NCBI GenBank assembly: GCA_963966185.1
Contig: CAWZYM010000158.1
Span: 435,001-499,000, forward strand
Reading direction: 5' to 3'
Origin: Rhabditoides inermis
Lineage: Eukaryota; Nematoda; Chromadorea; Rhabditida; Rhabditidae
Length of the DNA stretch: 64,000 bases
Shown: positions 31,898 to 50,033 of the stretch, piece after piece
Position numbering within the stretch: position 1 is the stretch's first letter
How the letters are laid out: each line of letters opens with the position of its first letter
Program-made: the position numbers and the translations under genes
The notes under the pieces: generated by a model
The model's input: the letters and a program-made list of their open reading frames with translations, nothing else
Told to the model about the DNA's origin: nothing
Database searches by the model: none

Positions 31898-32416
31898 GCC
31901 AGTATTAACTCTGTAATGTTAACAACCCAATGTTATGCGATGATAGTGTTTGGTTTTAATTAAATAAATGTTTTGTTGTGATAGTGTTCCATTGTGCGTA
32001 TGTTTGTAGTGCCGGGTGGTGCAAACACCGCCGAGTGGGCGGGGCCTGATGGTCAGACCGGCGTCTCGCTGTGGCTGGCGGATACCGAGGCTCGCTGACC
32101 CTCATCGTTGGGCTCTCTATTTTCCTTCTCTCTGTTATCTGTTTGTTTGTTTGTTGTTGTACTATCTTGAGCTGTCGCATATTCTCCTCTTGAGTATTCT
32201 GAATTGTTATATTCCGCGATTTCTGTGGTCATGTTTTGACTGTACACATTCACGGTGGTCGTAGTTCCCCCGATGATGCGCGTGCATTCACATATCCCCC
32301 ATTACGCTTATGTAGTATTTTTCATCGCTATTACTCACGTTGTTCCTACAATAGTATCACTACTAATATAAAATGATGTCATTGTATAGTACGGTCACGG
32401 TCTCTCGTAGCCCAAC
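31898..32416. other. Intergenic gap before hda-1
   Basis: The gap holds the 3' end of the orphan gene (AATAAA near 31963) and the presumed hda-1 promoter. No other feature is seen. Confidence 0.5.
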
Positions 32417-39083
<6,667 letters not shown>

Positions 39084-40185
39084 GCCCCGCCTCCCACAGC
39101 CCCTCCCCCGCCCCGTTGACCTCTCTCTTTGCTGACTGCCGTTCTGTAGCCGTTCACTTGTGCATAGTATGAGTGAGTGTTGGTGACTGGTGTTTGTACT
39201 TGTAGATTGTCGCTTGTTCTCTCTCTCTCTCTCCTCTCGGTTTCATATGTGTTCCACGTTCTAACTGTCTCACCCATGTACAGTCTATTCCCTCTTTGTA
39301 TCCGCATTTTGCGCTTCTTCGGTCTTACTCTGTTCTATTCCCTCCGTTGCGTTGAATAGCACTGATCTCTTCGAATAATGAATAAATAATGAATTTTAAA
39401 TGTGTTTTGTCGTTTTGGTAGGGGGAGGTGATTCACACGTGATAGGAAGCTTTGTTTGCAGAGGCTGCTTGGTTGTCGGGTAGCTGGTACCAGGCGAGAA
39501 AAAAGAGCGAGTGGAAAGAGAAAAGAGAAACAGAGAAAAATGTCCAGTCCATGCTCACTATTTGCGTATCGACAGCGCCTAGCGTTTCCGCAGTTTGATT
39601 CGCTGCGAATCCGAGTAACATGCATTTTATGGGAGGGATGATCCGAATGTACTCAGCGTCCTCTCTCTCCCTCTTTCTCCCTCTCCCTCTCTATCACTCT
39701 TCCTCTCTCTCCCTCTCCCTCACTGTCCTCTCACCCGTGTTTTCACGTTTCACTACAAGTATAGCGAACAGTGACAGTGAGATATCGATTCCCTATTGTC
39801 CTATTGATAGTGATACCCGCCTTCCAACTTGAATTGTGTTGCTTCGTGGATGTGCAATGATTCTTCCCGTGATTCGACTCATGCGATCGGAATGTGTATG
39901 TGTGGGTATGCTTCCGAGTGTTTCCCCGTCTGTGAAGTGAATAGTGAGAATGAGCGATGCCTCCTATCTTCCCTTTCATTTGTCTCCTTCGAGCATTCAA
40001 CACTCACTAACGTTTACGTTGGCATGACTACGATATTTTTATCGCCACCATTGCCACCATATTGTATCGCGATTTTCCACATTGTATGTCTCGGGTTGCC
40101 GCGGCGACTCGGGTTATGTCTGTATAGGTATACTCACTACTCACCTGTCACTCACTACTCACTACTCACTACCCATCTATTCCAG
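39084..40185. other. hda-1 3' region and fucosyltransferase promoter
   Basis: The stretch includes CT-rich runs and the hda-1 poly(A) signal (about 39380). ACTCACT repeats occur just before the next gene's TTCCAG acceptor. No other gene is supported. Confidence 0.5.
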
Positions 40186-42647
40186 ATGTCGCGAAGGAGA
40201 AACGAGGAGGAGAGCGATAGTGAGTTTTGTTATCTCATTCATCATCGTAGAGTGTCTCGAAAGTCGAGAATACATCGGTTTATGATGTATAATGTAGAGC
40301 CAGAGAGAACGAAAGAGAAATAGTTATTATTTGGTCGGTTGCAGTCCCTCTGATTCCTTATGAGCACGGGGAGCCCGATGACAGGGTGCGACGTCGTCAG
40401 GAGACGGCCTTCCTGCCTTCTAGATTCTGCTGCTGCTACTGGTTCGTCACCTGCTTGTGCTCGTCTTCATTCTGCCCATTTCCAGCACCCGTCGCTGCAA
40501 GGCTCTTTTCCTCATTCTCCTCCTAGCTCTTGTCTTCTACCTCCTTAGTATCACTCACACCGCAAAGTCTTCCGTTCCTCAAAAGGTAATCTTGTTTACT
40601 GTTATTTGTGAATACCGTCGGCATTTCTGTTTATTCTAGGAATGATATAATCCCCACCCAGCTGCACTGCTTTTGTTTCGTTTCCCCTTTGTATGTGTGT
40701 TCTCATTTTAGAATCAGACTGGTGCCTCCGAAGTGGGTGGTGACGTCACGCGTACACGTGACATGCATACCTTTCAGCTACCTGTTATTCTAGCCTGGAC
40801 TCCCGTTTTTGGCGCAGATATGACGCCTTCGATCAGAAATCAAATTACGAGCTGTGATGTGAAGTGTGATGTGGCGAATGCGAGGTAAATTACAGTGCAA
40901 TTATTAATAAGTTTAAAGGTAAAAGTATTTTAGTTCGCCGTTATCGACTGCCGGTGCGGTGGTGTTTCATATCAGAGACATCAATACAAGTCATGTCCCG
41001 GTGGCCGTCAAGAAACCAAAGTGAGTTGTGCTGAGTTATGATTCTTTTGGTATGTTGTTATTTTATTTCATAATCTGATATTCAGATTCAGACGGCAGCA
41101 TGTGTTTTTCTTGCAAGAATCACCGGCACACGTGGGAGATGCTATAATGAAGGTGAGAGAGAAGGGGAGGGAGAGAGAGGGAGAGGGAGAGAGAGGGAGA
41201 GGGAGAGAGAGGGAGAGAGGGAGAGAGAGGGAGGGAGATGGAGACGTCTTCTAGCTGCCCTCAGACTACTTTCACTCGACGATGACGTACCGTCGCGATT
41301 CGACGTACTGGATGCCGTATGGTCGACTACACGAGATAGATGACACCACCAGAGAGGAGAATAAGATTACCCAACAAGAGGTGTGTGTTTGTATGTCATT
41401 TCCGCAGTGAGTGTCGTAGTGAAAGTTATAATTATATTCGAAAAGAAGATGGTTAGCGTTCGGGTATGGAACCGGGAAGAACTCGAAAGCTTAATCGAAA
41501 TCAGGTATCGGCTGCTGTTTCGAAGAAGTCGAAGGGAGTTCTTGCTCTCATCTCCAACTGTCACACTCCTTCCAGAAGGGAGGACACTATACTACACATG
41601 GCAGCGCACATCAATGTCGGTTCATATTTAAACTTTGGTATGAAAGTAGATAGTACTTATTAGTATGCCACTACTAATTGTGTACGTAACGCTTGTCGAT
41701 TGAACAAAAAAAAAACTAGTGGGCCGTTTAAAATTATCTGAAGCATAAGTTTCAAAGAATTAATATGTATGAAAAAATGAATCTTTTAATAATGGTGTCC
41801 TTTGTACAACAAACCAACAACAACAACATCCATTTCTACCTTTATCTTGATGTATTCATGATATGTAGATATTTTCAGATCTCGCTGTACGGTACATGTT
41901 CGTCTTCATATAGAGAGGAGTGGAAGGATTGGCCGGAGAGAATAGCTATCGGAAACTGTCCCAAGAACGACGCAGATTGCGAGAGACACACTATACGTGC
42001 GCCTCCCTCTCTCTCTTTATCTCTCTTTATCTCTCTCTCTCTCTTTCTCTCTCGCTCTCTCTCTCTCTTTCTTTCTCGCTCTCTCTCTCACTCTCTCTCT
42101 CTCTCTCTCTATCTATATCTCTATCTCTTTCTTTTTTCAAGAATAAAACCAATACAAGAATACAACTGAATGTGTTTCAGAGTCGCACCGTTTCGTGCTT
42201 GCCTTTGAGAACACTCTGTGCACGGACTATATCACAGAGAAGTTCTTTCGCTTCCGCCGTCTCATAGTCCCGATCGTACTCCAGAGAAAGTACTACAAGC
42301 ACTTTCCAGAGAAACTTTTCATAGGTAAGAGGAATAGAGGAACACAAAAGGAAAAAAACTACAATATACCGTATTCAGCTGTCGACGATTTTTCCTCGAT
42401 AGAGAAGTTGTCAGACCACCTTAACTACCTGGAAAGGAATCAAACTGCTTATGAGAAGTGAGTTCGAATCAGTTTTTCTTTTATTGCAATAACACGAAAG
42501 TTTAGATATTTTTCATGGACTCGTACGTACGAGAGGGAGGAGCGAGGATCGGATCCATTCTGCCAATTGTGTAGAGATCTACACGCAAAAACGACCCATT
42601 CAGCCATCCCGGATGTACTCGGATGGTACAATCAGTGCGCTCCTTGA
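40186..42647 (+). CDS. Alpha-1,3-fucosyltransferase (GT10), copy 1
   Basis: Twelve exons join in frame from ATG at 40186, directly after TTCCAG, to TGA at 42645-42647, about 440 residues. It is a type II Golgi membrane protein: a short basic cytoplasmic tail with FCCCYCTRRCK, one membrane anchor (LFLILLLALVFYLLS), a stem and a luminal catalytic domain. The enzyme transfers fucose from GDP-fucose to GlcNAc on glycans. Catalytic landmarks are STMTYRRDSTYWMPYG and the family motif FVLAFENTLCTDYITEKFFR. The conserved Cys-rich end is DPFCQLCRDLHA. The intron with exon ends at 41153 and 41253 begins GTGAGAGAG and is purine-rich. It heads a tandem array of three related genes. Confidence 0.9.
42000..42135. 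repeat. (CT)n-rich intron repeat
   Basis: Imperfect CT runs with CTTT and CGCT interruptions fill an intron of fucosyltransferase copy 1, ending with TATC units. Confidence 0.9.
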
Positions 42648-42684
42648 GAGGGCCGAGGTCGAGAGGGGAGAAGAGAGAGGGAGA

Positions 42685-42732
<48 letters not shown>

Positions 42733-42995
42733 GAGAGTGAGAAAGAGGGAGGGAACGCAATTCACTGTTGCCTCATTTGCCATGCGGGTCGTGTGTTGTT
42801 GTGATCGTATTATGCGTATAATAAATGTGTTCATTGAATTGCGAGTTTGCAGATTGAACGGGATTATCATAACCTCATCGAATTCAATGATCTGTGTACG
42901 TAGTGTGGGGTAAATCGGTTCAAAAGTTCAGAATGTTCCCTCTTTCATTCTGCAACCCAGACCAAATTGGGCACGTTTCATCCGTCTTTCACTGT

Positions 42996-43082
<87 letters not shown>

Positions 43083-43261
43083 CTCTATTTTCTCTCTCAC
43101 GCACTCATTGCAGTCAATAAGCGGTCCCGCCCCTCTCTCCCTCTTCCTCTTTTCACGTTCTGCTATCGTTCTCTTTCGTATTGGTTCCCTGGAAGGAAGG
43201 AAAAACTAAACAAGCTCGTCTAGAATAGAACGCAGTCACTTCACTCAATCCACTTCGCAAG
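42648..43261. other. Gap between fucosyltransferase copies 1 and 2
   Basis: A (GA)n run (about 42685-42730) lies just after the first gene and a (CT)n run (about 42998-43085) before the second. No gene is seen. Confidence 0.6.
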
Positions 43262-44996
43262 ATGCACAGCGATGAAGGTGAGAAAGAAGACTCTTTCGTA
43301 AACATCAGAAGTAAGTGGTTTTTTTTATCTGATTCAACAAAAAAACGCATTTTCCGCGTCGACAGTAAGCAAACGTCATCTTTTGTCTTTTTGTCTTCAG
43401 AACCACTTCTGGAGCGATCGACTGCGATGCAACAGACTTCGACCTCTCGCACATTTACATGTCTAATCATCAGTGTACTGGTTATTGTAGTGTTCTATCA
43501 GTTAATGACGTGGAGATTTTCAATGAATACAGAGTTCGCTCAAGAATCGGTACAGGTTAGCTACTATGTGAAATTACTGTTATGTAAATGTTTCAGCCTC
43601 TAATACTAGCGTGGACACCGTTTTTCAAGTGGTCTCTACTAGCGAGGGCGAGGCAGGATCTCTCTAAATGTCCGTGGAAGTGTAGATTGTCAGAAGATCA
43701 TAGGTTCTTTTTATTACTTGTGGTTTCTAACCTACTGATTTTTATCAGTTTATACGATGAAGCGAGTGCCATAATTTTTCATACGAGAGACATAAAAGTT
43801 TCCGATTTGCCAACATACGATAGAAGGTAATTTCTTCTACTATAATACATTTCTATTCAACGCATTATCGTTTGTTCTTCAGAAAACAGCATATTCTATT
43901 CACAAAGGAATCACCAGTGTATATGCTAGCAAATGGGAAAGTGAAGGTGAGGAGAAACAGTGGAAACACATTTTCATATGTTTCAGCTCCCACGAATTTT
44001 CACGGATATGATGAGCTATCGTCGAGACTCGGACTACTGGATACCATACGATACTGTGAGAAATATAACAGAAGAGACGAAAGATGAGGAGAGATATACG
44101 GAGGAAGAGGTGGGGCTCTCTCATTGATCTCAAATTCTGTTTATCATCTATGTGTTTTAGAATATTGATTTTATTCGCAGGGAAACATATTTTCAGGTCG
44201 CTTCTGCCATTTCGCAGAAGTCACAAGGCGTTCTCGCGATGGTATCCCATTGTCGGACATCTTCCACCAGAGAGACTCTTCTCGCACAAATGACCCTCAA
44301 CAATATTAATGTAATCTTTTTAATGTAATCTTTTTTTTGATAGTGATGAGGATACATGAATGATATTTCAGATCACCCTATATGGTTCTTGCATGAAGAG
44401 GTTCTCTGATCACTGGGGAGCGACTCCTTCTGTCACACAAGGCAACTGCGCGAGGAATGACGACTGCGAGACACAGGCTATTAGTGAGTGTGTTGGACAT
44501 ATTTATGTACACATACATGTCTTCATGATCTCTTTTAGAGTCTCACCACTTCATTTTCGCCATGGAAAACACTCTGTGCAATGACTACATAACGGAGAAG
44601 TTCTTTCGGTTCAAGAAACTCATCGTGCCGATTGTGCAACAACGGAAGTACTATCAACATATGCCGCAGAACGTGTTTATAGGTGAAACGAGTGAAATGA
44701 ATTGAATTTGAAATAAGTTGTCCCTTTTCCAGCTGTGGACGATTTTCCTACAATGCGCGAGTTCACAAGCCACATCAACTATCTCATGGAGAACCATACT
44801 GCCTATGCCGAGTAAGTTAACAAAAAAAGAAGTAAACCAACCGGTCAATTGCAGGTACTTTGACTGGACGCGGCACTACGAGAGGACTCTCTCAAACCAT
44901 CCTGCCTACTGTGACCTGTGCAGAGACCTCCACTTCAAGAGAGACCACGCACAAAAAGATGTGGTATCGTGGTTCAAGCAATGTAATGTGCAATAA
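43262..44996 (+). CDS. Alpha-1,3-fucosyltransferase (GT10), copy 2
   Basis: Eleven exons join in frame from ATG at 43262 to TAA at 44994-44996, about 430 residues. The order matches copy 1: acidic cytoplasmic start (MHSDEGEKEDSF), membrane anchor (FTCLIISVLVIVVFY), LILAWTPFFKW, then MMSYRRDSDYWIPYD and FIFAMENTLCNDYITEKFFR, and a Cys-containing end AYCDLCRDLHFK. Exon borders are the same as in copies 1 and 3, showing tandem duplication. The YxxKSQGVLAMVSHC segment aligns with the GVLALISNC part of copy 1. It is likely a Golgi enzyme using GDP-fucose. The acceptor specificity cannot be read from the sequence. Confidence 0.9.
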
Positions 44997-45813
44997 ACGA
45001 TCTCATTCGTATCTTGGAAACTTCTTGTTGTTGGTGTATGTGGAACATTGTGCGACAACGCGCACCTGAGAGACAAAACATATGTTTGTGACTGTTCTTG
45101 GTTTTTTCGTTTTCCTAGGCGATGCTACCAACACACTTTGAAAGTGTCTAGATTTGATCATTGATAGGACATTCGTGGTACAGAGTTGGCGTGGATGTGA
45201 GCTGTCGTATTACTTCATTTTTCGCATCGAAATCGTGGCATTGTTGTTCCCCCGCAGACTCGCATTGTCCCAGCAACCCGCATGACTCCATTCCACATTT
45301 CACTGGAAGCCAATATTGCGCATCCGCTACTTTTATATTCAAACGTGTTTCTTTCACAGATCTCGGCTGTTCCACATCTATTCGTGTTTCGCATAAGCAT
45401 TACATTTACATGACGCATTCATTGTATACGCCATTCTCCCTTTCATCGTACGACAATATCGCTGGTTCGCAAAGCCACAGTCAGACAGACGAGAATGTTA
45501 TACAAATTCGCCCCGATTATGTGTTTTTGAATTCAAACACGGTAGAAATGAGGGAAATCGAAAAATCGAGCACTAGGCACTAGGACTCTAATACTCTAAT
45601 TCTAATTCAAAAACAAATTCGAAAATCTAAAACTAGAGATCGTTGAGCACTTTTTATACACATAAGCTTCATTCCAAAAGGAGTTAGTAACTCCAGAAAG
45701 TGGAGTGGAGATCTCTGCTTCATTTGACTTGCAAATGACCCTCATTTCCATTGAAATGAATACCGTACGATGAACGGAGAGAATGCCCTATAGTAGTTTC
45801 TGAATTGCAGATT
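44997..45813. other. Gap between fucosyltransferase copies 2 and 3
   Basis: A 140-codon open frame (45161-45583) is present, but it has no recognisable domain and no good splice or start context, so it is not called. The rest is AT-rich. Confidence 0.5.
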
Positions 45814-47776
45814 ATGGGGAGCGCATCCGCGGAGTGTCGCGTGCGACTGTTGCCGAGTGAGGAAGGTTCGTAAGCTAGATTGGTCCGATTCAGAATGGTC
45901 GGACAAAGTGTGGATTGGCTGATTTTTGCAATCAGGCGGCTCTCCGCGTCGGCAGATGAAGCACAGACGAGTGATGGCAGTCATGTACACACTGGCCTTC
46001 CTGGCCGTAGCACTCCAAGTGGTATACATTCTCAAACACAACACACTTCCCGGATATCAGACACAAGTAGAGCTGGCCGAGTCCGATGATGACATGTCGT
46101 CCACGGAAGCAGATGACACAGAAGGGACCAAGGTGAGGTCTGACTGGAGATGAGCATGACACATGGCGCTGTAGGACGTGCCTCTGATTCTGGCGTGGAC
46201 TCCATTCTTCCGCTGGCCAATCGAGAAACAATTCGAGCGAATGGGCATGCTCGAGTGTCCACATCAGTGTAGAATATCCACTAATAAGAGGTGATTGCGT
46301 GGGGTCGAAAGCTCGAAAGTCGAAAGATTAGCATGAGTATGTTTAGTCTCTACAACGAATCGAGTGCGGTTTTATTTCACGCCAGGGACTTTCTGCCAAA
46401 GGAGCTTCCACCTTTTGATGAGAGGTGAGTGAATGCTTTGCTTGCTATTCTAAAAATGAGAATAACTTCAGTAAACAGTGTATTTTCCTTTCCTTGGAAT
46501 CACCTGCCGAAATGTTCCAAGGAGGCAAGTATTTTCTCTACAAGTTCTTCTCGAAACCGGTAATATTACTCTTACAAACTATTAAAAATATATATCAACA
46601 TTCTATAGGTGCCGAAAGTATTTACATCATCGATGACATATCGTAAAGACTCGGAATATTGGATGCCATATGATACTATCAATAAAATCACAGAAGATAC
46701 ACCTGCCGACGCAAAATATTCAAGAGAGCAGGTAATTGAAATGATTTCGTGTGTGAATTATTGATGTATTGTTTTGTGAGGTGGAAGCAGCGGTGGCTCT
46801 CAAGTCGAAAGGAGTCCTCACTCTAATCTCCCATTGTGGAACTCCGTCCAAAAGAGAGAAAGTGATCGGAGAGATAGCCAAACTACAAAATGTCGACGTA
46901 AGATTTTATTTTATTTTATGAACTTTTTTATTATCGGAAAGAGTTCATATATTTTGTAAATTTAAAATTTTCATTTTCTTGTAGTGTAGTGATTAGCGAT
47001 GTTCGCAAACCACTATCAAGGTGATAAATTGGTACGGTCATGCAGGATTCCGATCTGCAGCGAAAAAAGGAGCTACCTCTACCATTACTTTTTCACTTAT
47101 CATTTTCTTATCAGATCACTCTGAACGGCAAGTGTTGGAATTCTTTCTATTCTTCCTGGGGCCATCCTTCCTCCGTCACCAATGGAAACTGCACACGGGC
47201 AAAGCCGGAGTGTGAAGAAGATGCTATCAGTCAGTTCTCCTTTACTATTTTTTTCAAAGTAGACTTACCAAAGCCAAAGCCTTTTTCAGAATCTCACCAT
47301 TTTGTGGTAGCCTTGGAGAATAATCTCTGCAAGGACTACATTACGGAGAAGTTCTTTCGGTTCAAGAAACTCATTGTGCCTATTGTTCAACAAAGGAAGT
47401 ACTATCAAGATGTGCCACAAGACATATTTATTGGTACCTTTCACATTCGTTTTACAGATCTAACTATTCCGATCATTTCAGCCGTCGATGATTTCCCATC
47501 GGTTGCCGCATTCAATGACCATTTGATTTATCTCATGCACAACCACACTGCCTACTCAGAGTGAGATACGCTGTTCGCTGTTCACAACTCATACGTTTTG
47601 TTATTTGCAGGTATTTCCAATGGACGGAAACGTACGAATCGAATATGGCTGGAGGACCGGGATATTGCGAATTGTGCAAGGATCTGCATGAGAAAAAGGA
47701 AGAGAAATACACGCAAAAAGACGTCGTCACGTGGTTCCGAAAATGTGATATCGACAATAATGGACCGCTACTGTGA
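45814..47776 (+). CDS. Alpha-1,3-fucosyltransferase (GT10), copy 3
   Basis: Eleven exons join in frame from ATG at 45814 (just after a TTGCAG) to TGA at 47774-47776, about 460 residues. The membrane anchor is AVMYTLAFLAVALQVVYIL, followed by an acidic stem (SDDDMSSTEADDTEG). Catalytic landmarks are LILAWTPFFRWP, SMTYRKDSEYWMPYD, GVLTLISHCGTPS and FVVALENNLCKDYITEKFFR. In the last motif Phe-Glu-Asn is replaced by Leu-Glu-Asn. The end GYCELCKDLHEKK keeps the Cys pair. The copy 2 and 3 catalytic exons are closer to each other (KKLIVPIVQQRKYYQ in both) than to copy 1. Confidence 0.9.
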
Positions 47777-48133
47777 AAATCCCAGTTTCATTGACCATAG
47801 TTGAATAGTTATTTTGTTCGGGTATAAAAGTTAATCATGCTACTGCTACTGTCAATGAAATCGCAATAGAGTCATGATCAACCGCATCCGCTTTGGACGA
47901 TCAGCCGATCGAGCAAGCCGGATTCCGAGTAGAACGTGCTCGCGAGTACAACAACACCCATCTTGTTCCTGTCTTCGTCTACGACCCCTCTCTTACTCAC
48001 ACACACGACAACAACGCATGCAAATTCGAAATGCTTTATCTTCCTATTGTAAGAACACGACTCGTTTCAAATGCCTGCGCGTTGATGGCTAGTGTAAGTG
48101 TAAGGATTGTAAGGGTTGTCTCTCGTCTCTTCT
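47777..48133. other. Convergent 3' region of fucosyltransferase copy 3 and the SH2-like gene
   Basis: The two genes end facing each other. An open frame without start codon runs through 47880-48070, but nothing identifies it as coding. Confidence 0.5.
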
Positions 48134-49682
48134 CTATGGAAACGCGTCGAATGTGGCGTCGTGCGAGTGGGATTCGATCAGCTCCACGTAGTGAGCGACC
48201 AAGTGGTCCAGCTTCGCGAAGTACGGCTGCGAGCCCTGGTCCACCTACAAACAGCAAACTACTTGCTATCATACTTGTTTGTTTGTTTGTTTGTTTACCT
48301 TGATCTGCGAGCGCACGCGTCCGTTGCGCGAAAGCGTCTGACGCGACTTGATGCGGTAGTGCCTGCAACAATCGCGTGCCCCACCGCCAACTACAGTAAG
48401 CCCCACCGGAATCCCTTGCCGTCAAAGTAGACGAGGTTGAGGCGAATGTGCTCGGGGAAGTCGTTGCCGTCCTGTAACGCGGCGCCCTTATTTATCGTGA
48501 CCCCCGAGGGAGCCGCTCACACTGGCAGGGGTGATCATGGAGTGGTAGAGGCGGATGCCGTGCTTGCGACCCTCCTGACCCAGCATCTCCTCCGCCTTCT
48601 CACTCAGAAGCTGCAAGAGCTCTACGGTGTCGTATAGTGGAATCAGGGAGAAGGAGAGAGGGGGAGAGAGGGGGGGGGGGTAGAGAAAGGGAGAAGAGAC
48701 GTGGTCCGCACCACTCCTGCGTAGTAGTTGTCGGCGACGGAGGCCTGTTCCCTGTCCTTGTCAGCCCCCTTCCGTCCATCCACCCTCTCCCTCGACGGTC
48801 TCTCCATCTTCTCCGCCTTCTTCTCCGGCTGGCTGCTCGGAGGAGGAGGAGGAGGCGGCGACTTCTCCTTCTCCTTCTCCTCCCTCCCTCCTCGCTTCAG
48901 CTCCCGAGTCGCGTCGTCCGTCAGAGGCGCTGCAGTACCGAACTACCGTATACCCAGTCGCCAGTCAGCCCTACCGTAGTTGGCCGAGCATTGCGGGGTC
49001 GGGGCGCGCAGAAGCTGCAACTGCACGTACGGGTTCTCCTTCCTGTAATCAATCGATATCAATCGATAATCGATCGATACTCACTTCTCCGCCTTCTCGA
49101 CGGCGACTGCGGCCTGCGTGGCTCCGAGGTTCAGCTGCGCATTGTTCAGCTGCCTAGAGAGATCTGCCAGCAGTTGCGCGTTCGAAGTGTCACTGTAATT
49201 AATCGATAATCATTCAATAATTCCATCCGCCCACGTCTTGCCGCAGTCGGGCTCCTGAACCGACGACGTGTTCGACTGAAAGTACGGTAGGCTACAGTAT
49301 ACCACATTGCTGGTACCGTATCCTCCTTTTTTCCCTGCAGTTTCTTGAGAGCGTCCATGAACACGTACTTGCCGTTCTTCGGATCGGGCGGGTCTCAAAG
49401 TTCAAAGTACAGTAACCCAGATTGAAAATACAGTAGTCGTACTCACTCCTGCGAATCTTCTCGAGCTCCTTTCGGATGCCGGCGGTGGTGGGCTCGCGGC
49501 CCTGAAACAGTGCACCCAGACTACTGTAGTCTACCGTACCGTCTGGATGATGTCGCAAGTGCGGCCGTGTTTGCAGCAGCACAGCTCCTTATCCCCGCCC
49601 CCTCCGCCACTACGCTTGTTCTCCTCCTGGTCAGCCTGGTCCCTGGAAGGAAGTGAGAGACCGGGGAGAGGGGGAGAGAGAG

Positions 49683-49718
<36 letters not shown>

Positions 49719-49839
49719 GGAGGAGAGGGACAGGAGAGGGGTATAAACAATGGGAGGGAGCAGGAAGGCTGGCGAAAGCGGGAGCGTACTTGAGTAGAGA
49801 GAGGTTGCAGTATGGTTCGGTCATCGGACCGTCTGTCAT
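48134..49839 (-). CDS. Nematode SH2-like adaptor protein with a divergent FLVR region
   Basis: Twelve exons join in frame on the minus strand from ATG at 49839 to TAG at 48134, roughly 370 residues. The N-terminal half has MTDGPMTEPYCNLSLLK, a Cys cluster (ELCCCKHGRTCDI) and a helical, Gln/Ala-rich segment (LADLSRQLNNAQLNLGATQA) that may form a coiled coil. A Lys/Pro-rich linker with PPPPPPP follows. The C-terminal ~110 residues resemble an SH2 domain: YYAGVLLSEKAEEML, then HIRLNLVYFDGKGFRHYRIK, then YFAKLDHLVAHYVE. In the FLVRxS position the sequence is IRLYHS, so the phosphotyrosine-binding Arg seems to be Tyr. The SH2 call rests on the pattern and is moderately sure. The function is unknown. 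Confidence 0.7.
49675..49722. repeat. (GA)n microsatellite in intron 1 of the SH2-like gene
   Basis: About 20 GA units lie close to the 3' end of this minus-strand intron, so they read as a CT tract before the acceptor. Confidence 0.9.
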
Positions 49840-50033
49840 GCTGACACAGAGACACACTGACTCTCTCTCTCTCTCGATCATTCCTTCGCTCATTGCCGTA
49901 TCCTTTATCACACCAGACATTCAAATCACAGGAAAAAATAGGCCTCTATGAGACAAGCAAGGCTAACGTATGCTAATAAACTCTGAGCTAATGATCACAC
50001 GTGACGTCATTTGGTGACGTCACCTAGGCAAGA

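Noticed and set aside
45161..45583. 140-codon open frame between fucosyltransferases
   Set aside because: No domain, no splice context, and composition unlike neighbouring exons.
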